This document shows, in pieces, positions 5,985 through 6,883 of a DNA stretch of 6,883 nt. Made by a program: the position numbers and the translations under genes. This DNA comes from Ilumatobacteraceae bacterium (GTDB taxonomy: Bacteria; Actinomycetota; Acidimicrobiia; Acidimicrobiales; Ilumatobacteraceae): NCBI GenBank assembly GCA_016650435.1, contig JAENVT010000339.1:1-6883 (forward strand), given 5' to 3'. The notes beneath the pieces are model-generated. The model was not told the DNA's origin, searched no databases, and saw only the letters and a list, made by a program, of their open reading frames with translations. Each line of letters begins with the position of its first letter. Positions within the stretch are counted from its first letter, which is position 1.

Positions 5985-6883
5985 TCATACGCCGACTCGT
6001 TGATGCTTCGACTCGGCCTCGTAGATGCCTCGGGCCACGAGCACTTCGGCGCGCTCGCTGACCTCGGGAACGCCGACCTCCCACCAGCAGCCGCCGCCGG
6101 TCCACTGGTTGTGCGCCACGTTGATGACGATCGCGTAGCTGCGGTCGGCTGCCTTGGCCCTGGCGAACGCCGCGCCCAAGTTGTCGAGGTGCTCGACGCG
6201 TTCCGCGATCGCGCCGAGCGATTCTGCGTGCTTGGCGAAATCGACGCGAGTCAGTTCTGCGTGGCGCGCCGTGTTGAGCATGTTGTTGAACGAGACGCCG
6301 CCCTGGTTCACCTGCAGGTTGTTGATCGAAGCGAACCCGCCGTTGTCGCAGATGATGAAGATCACCTTGTGCCCGGTGAACACCGTCGAATAGATGTCAC
6401 TGTTCATCATCAGGTATGAACCATCGCCGACGAACACCACAACGTCGGTGTTCGGCCTGGCCATCTTGGCGCCGAGGCCTCCGGCGATCTCGTAGCCCAT
6501 GGTCGACATCCCGAACTCGGTATCGAAGCTGCCGACACTCTTCGAACGCCAGCCCCCGACGAGTTCGCCGGGCAGACCACCGGCCGCGGAGACGATGTAG
6601 TCGTCGTCGTCGCACACCTCGTTGATCACTTGGATCACTTGACCGTACGCGGGCGTGTCCGACGAAGGCCGTTCTTTGATCGAGTCGAGATATGCATGCC
6701 ATTGCCCGATCTGGGCCCGGGCGAAGCTCAGCCAATCCGCAGGCGCGGTGTAGTCCGCGAGCCCGGCACCGATCTGCTCGATCGCGATCAGCGCGTCGCC
6801 GATGACTGGCGCGGCATGTTGTTTGTGGGCGTCCCATCGAGCTGTGTTGATCGAGACGAATCGCAGGGCAGGGTTCTTGAACA
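5985..6883 (-). CDS. iolD: 3D-(3,5/4)-trihydroxycyclohexane-1,2-dione acylhydrolase, C-terminal part
   Basis: The reading frame runs open from the right edge to a TGA at 5985-5987, giving the last 298 residues of a protein usually about 620-650 long. IolD is a thiamine-diphosphate enzyme that hydrolyses the ring of trihydroxycyclohexanedione to 5-deoxyglucuronate. The first visible residues (FKNPALRFVSINTARWDA) match the middle-domain IolD pattern. Then come the C-terminal ThDP-domain motifs: GYEIAGGLGAKMARP, GDGSYLMMNSDIYS (visible residues 152-165) and CDNGGFASINNLQ (visible 178-190), forming the GDG-x-N diphosphate-binding motif. WWEVGVPEVSERAEV near the end is characteristic of IolD rather than acetolactate synthase. 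A GTG at 6638 lies within conserved sequence and is not the start; the true start is outside the window. iolE follows 45 bp downstream. The cut is a window edge, not a defect. Confidence 0.9.
   Translation of the reverse strand, partial: FKNPALRFVSINTARWDAHKQHAAPVIGDALIAIEQIGAGLADYTAPADWLSFARAQIGQWHAYLDSIKERPSSDTPAYGQVIQVINEVCDDDDYIVSAAGGLPGELVGGWRSKSVGSFDTEFGMSTMGYEIAGGLGAKMARPNTDVVVFVGDGSYLMMNSDIYSTVFTGHKVIFIICDNGGFASINNLQVNQGGVSFNNMLNTARHAELTRVDFAKHAESLGAIAERVEHLDNLGAAFARAKAADRSYAIVINVAHNQWTGGGCWWEVGVPEVSERAEVLVARGIYEAESKHQRVGV

Noticed and set aside
6598..6611. GTC/GAC triplet run
   Set aside because: It simply encodes four consecutive aspartates (CDDDDY) in iolD using the common GAC codon; it is too short to count as a microsatellite.
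5985..6638. A separate 217-residue thiamine-diphosphate protein starting at 6638
   Set aside because: The codon at 6638 is GTG inside a frame that stays open to the window edge, and the upstream residues match IolD, so this is the C-terminal part of a longer gene.

Overview
The window is GC-rich chromosomal DNA, almost wholly coding. It holds six complete genes or gene ends in tight packing, plus one gene cut by the right edge; no stretch of 300 bases lacks a gene. It looks like a high-GC actinobacterium: GC-rich third codon positions, a DUF664/DinB protein of the type common in mycothiol-producing bacteria, and several genes with no ribosome binding site but a TANNNT hexamer 6-8 bases before the start, as in actinobacterial leaderless genes. 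A lineage such as Acidimicrobiia is possible, but this is inference only. I see no mobile element, CRISPR array, tRNA, rRNA or prophage signal.

Left part (10-2052): two divergent genes share a 66-bp promoter region. Leftward is a class III (CaiB/BaiF) CoA-transferase. Rightward is a short-chain dehydrogenase very like the HSD10 / 3-hydroxyacyl-CoA dehydrogenase type 2 family. Together they suggest an acyl-CoA degradation step, one gene activating an acid as its CoA thioester and the other oxidising a 3-hydroxyacyl-CoA. The substrate is unknown.

Middle (2057-3870): two leftward genes, probably co-transcribed. First is a DUF664/DinB-fold protein (possible mycothiol-dependent transferase), then a type II NADH dehydrogenase-like flavoprotein, a single-subunit NADH:quinone oxidoreductase of the membrane surface.

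Right part (3908-6883): myo-inositol catabolism. A rightward Gfo/Idh/MocA dehydrogenase (candidate inositol 2-dehydrogenase) converges on a leftward iolD-iolE pair. The expected flow is inositol -> 2-keto-inositol (Gfo/Idh/MocA enzyme) -> 3D-trihydroxycyclohexane-1,2-dione (IolE) -> 5-deoxyglucuronate (IolD). Only the C-terminal part of iolD is in the window, so the rest of the iol locus should lie to the right.

Both convergent gene pairs are separated by only four bases, with no room for a conventional terminator. I found no convincing undescribed system. The points most worth checking are the divergent promoter with its direct repeat, the true substrate of the Gfo/Idh/MocA enzyme, and the DinB/NDH-2 pairing.
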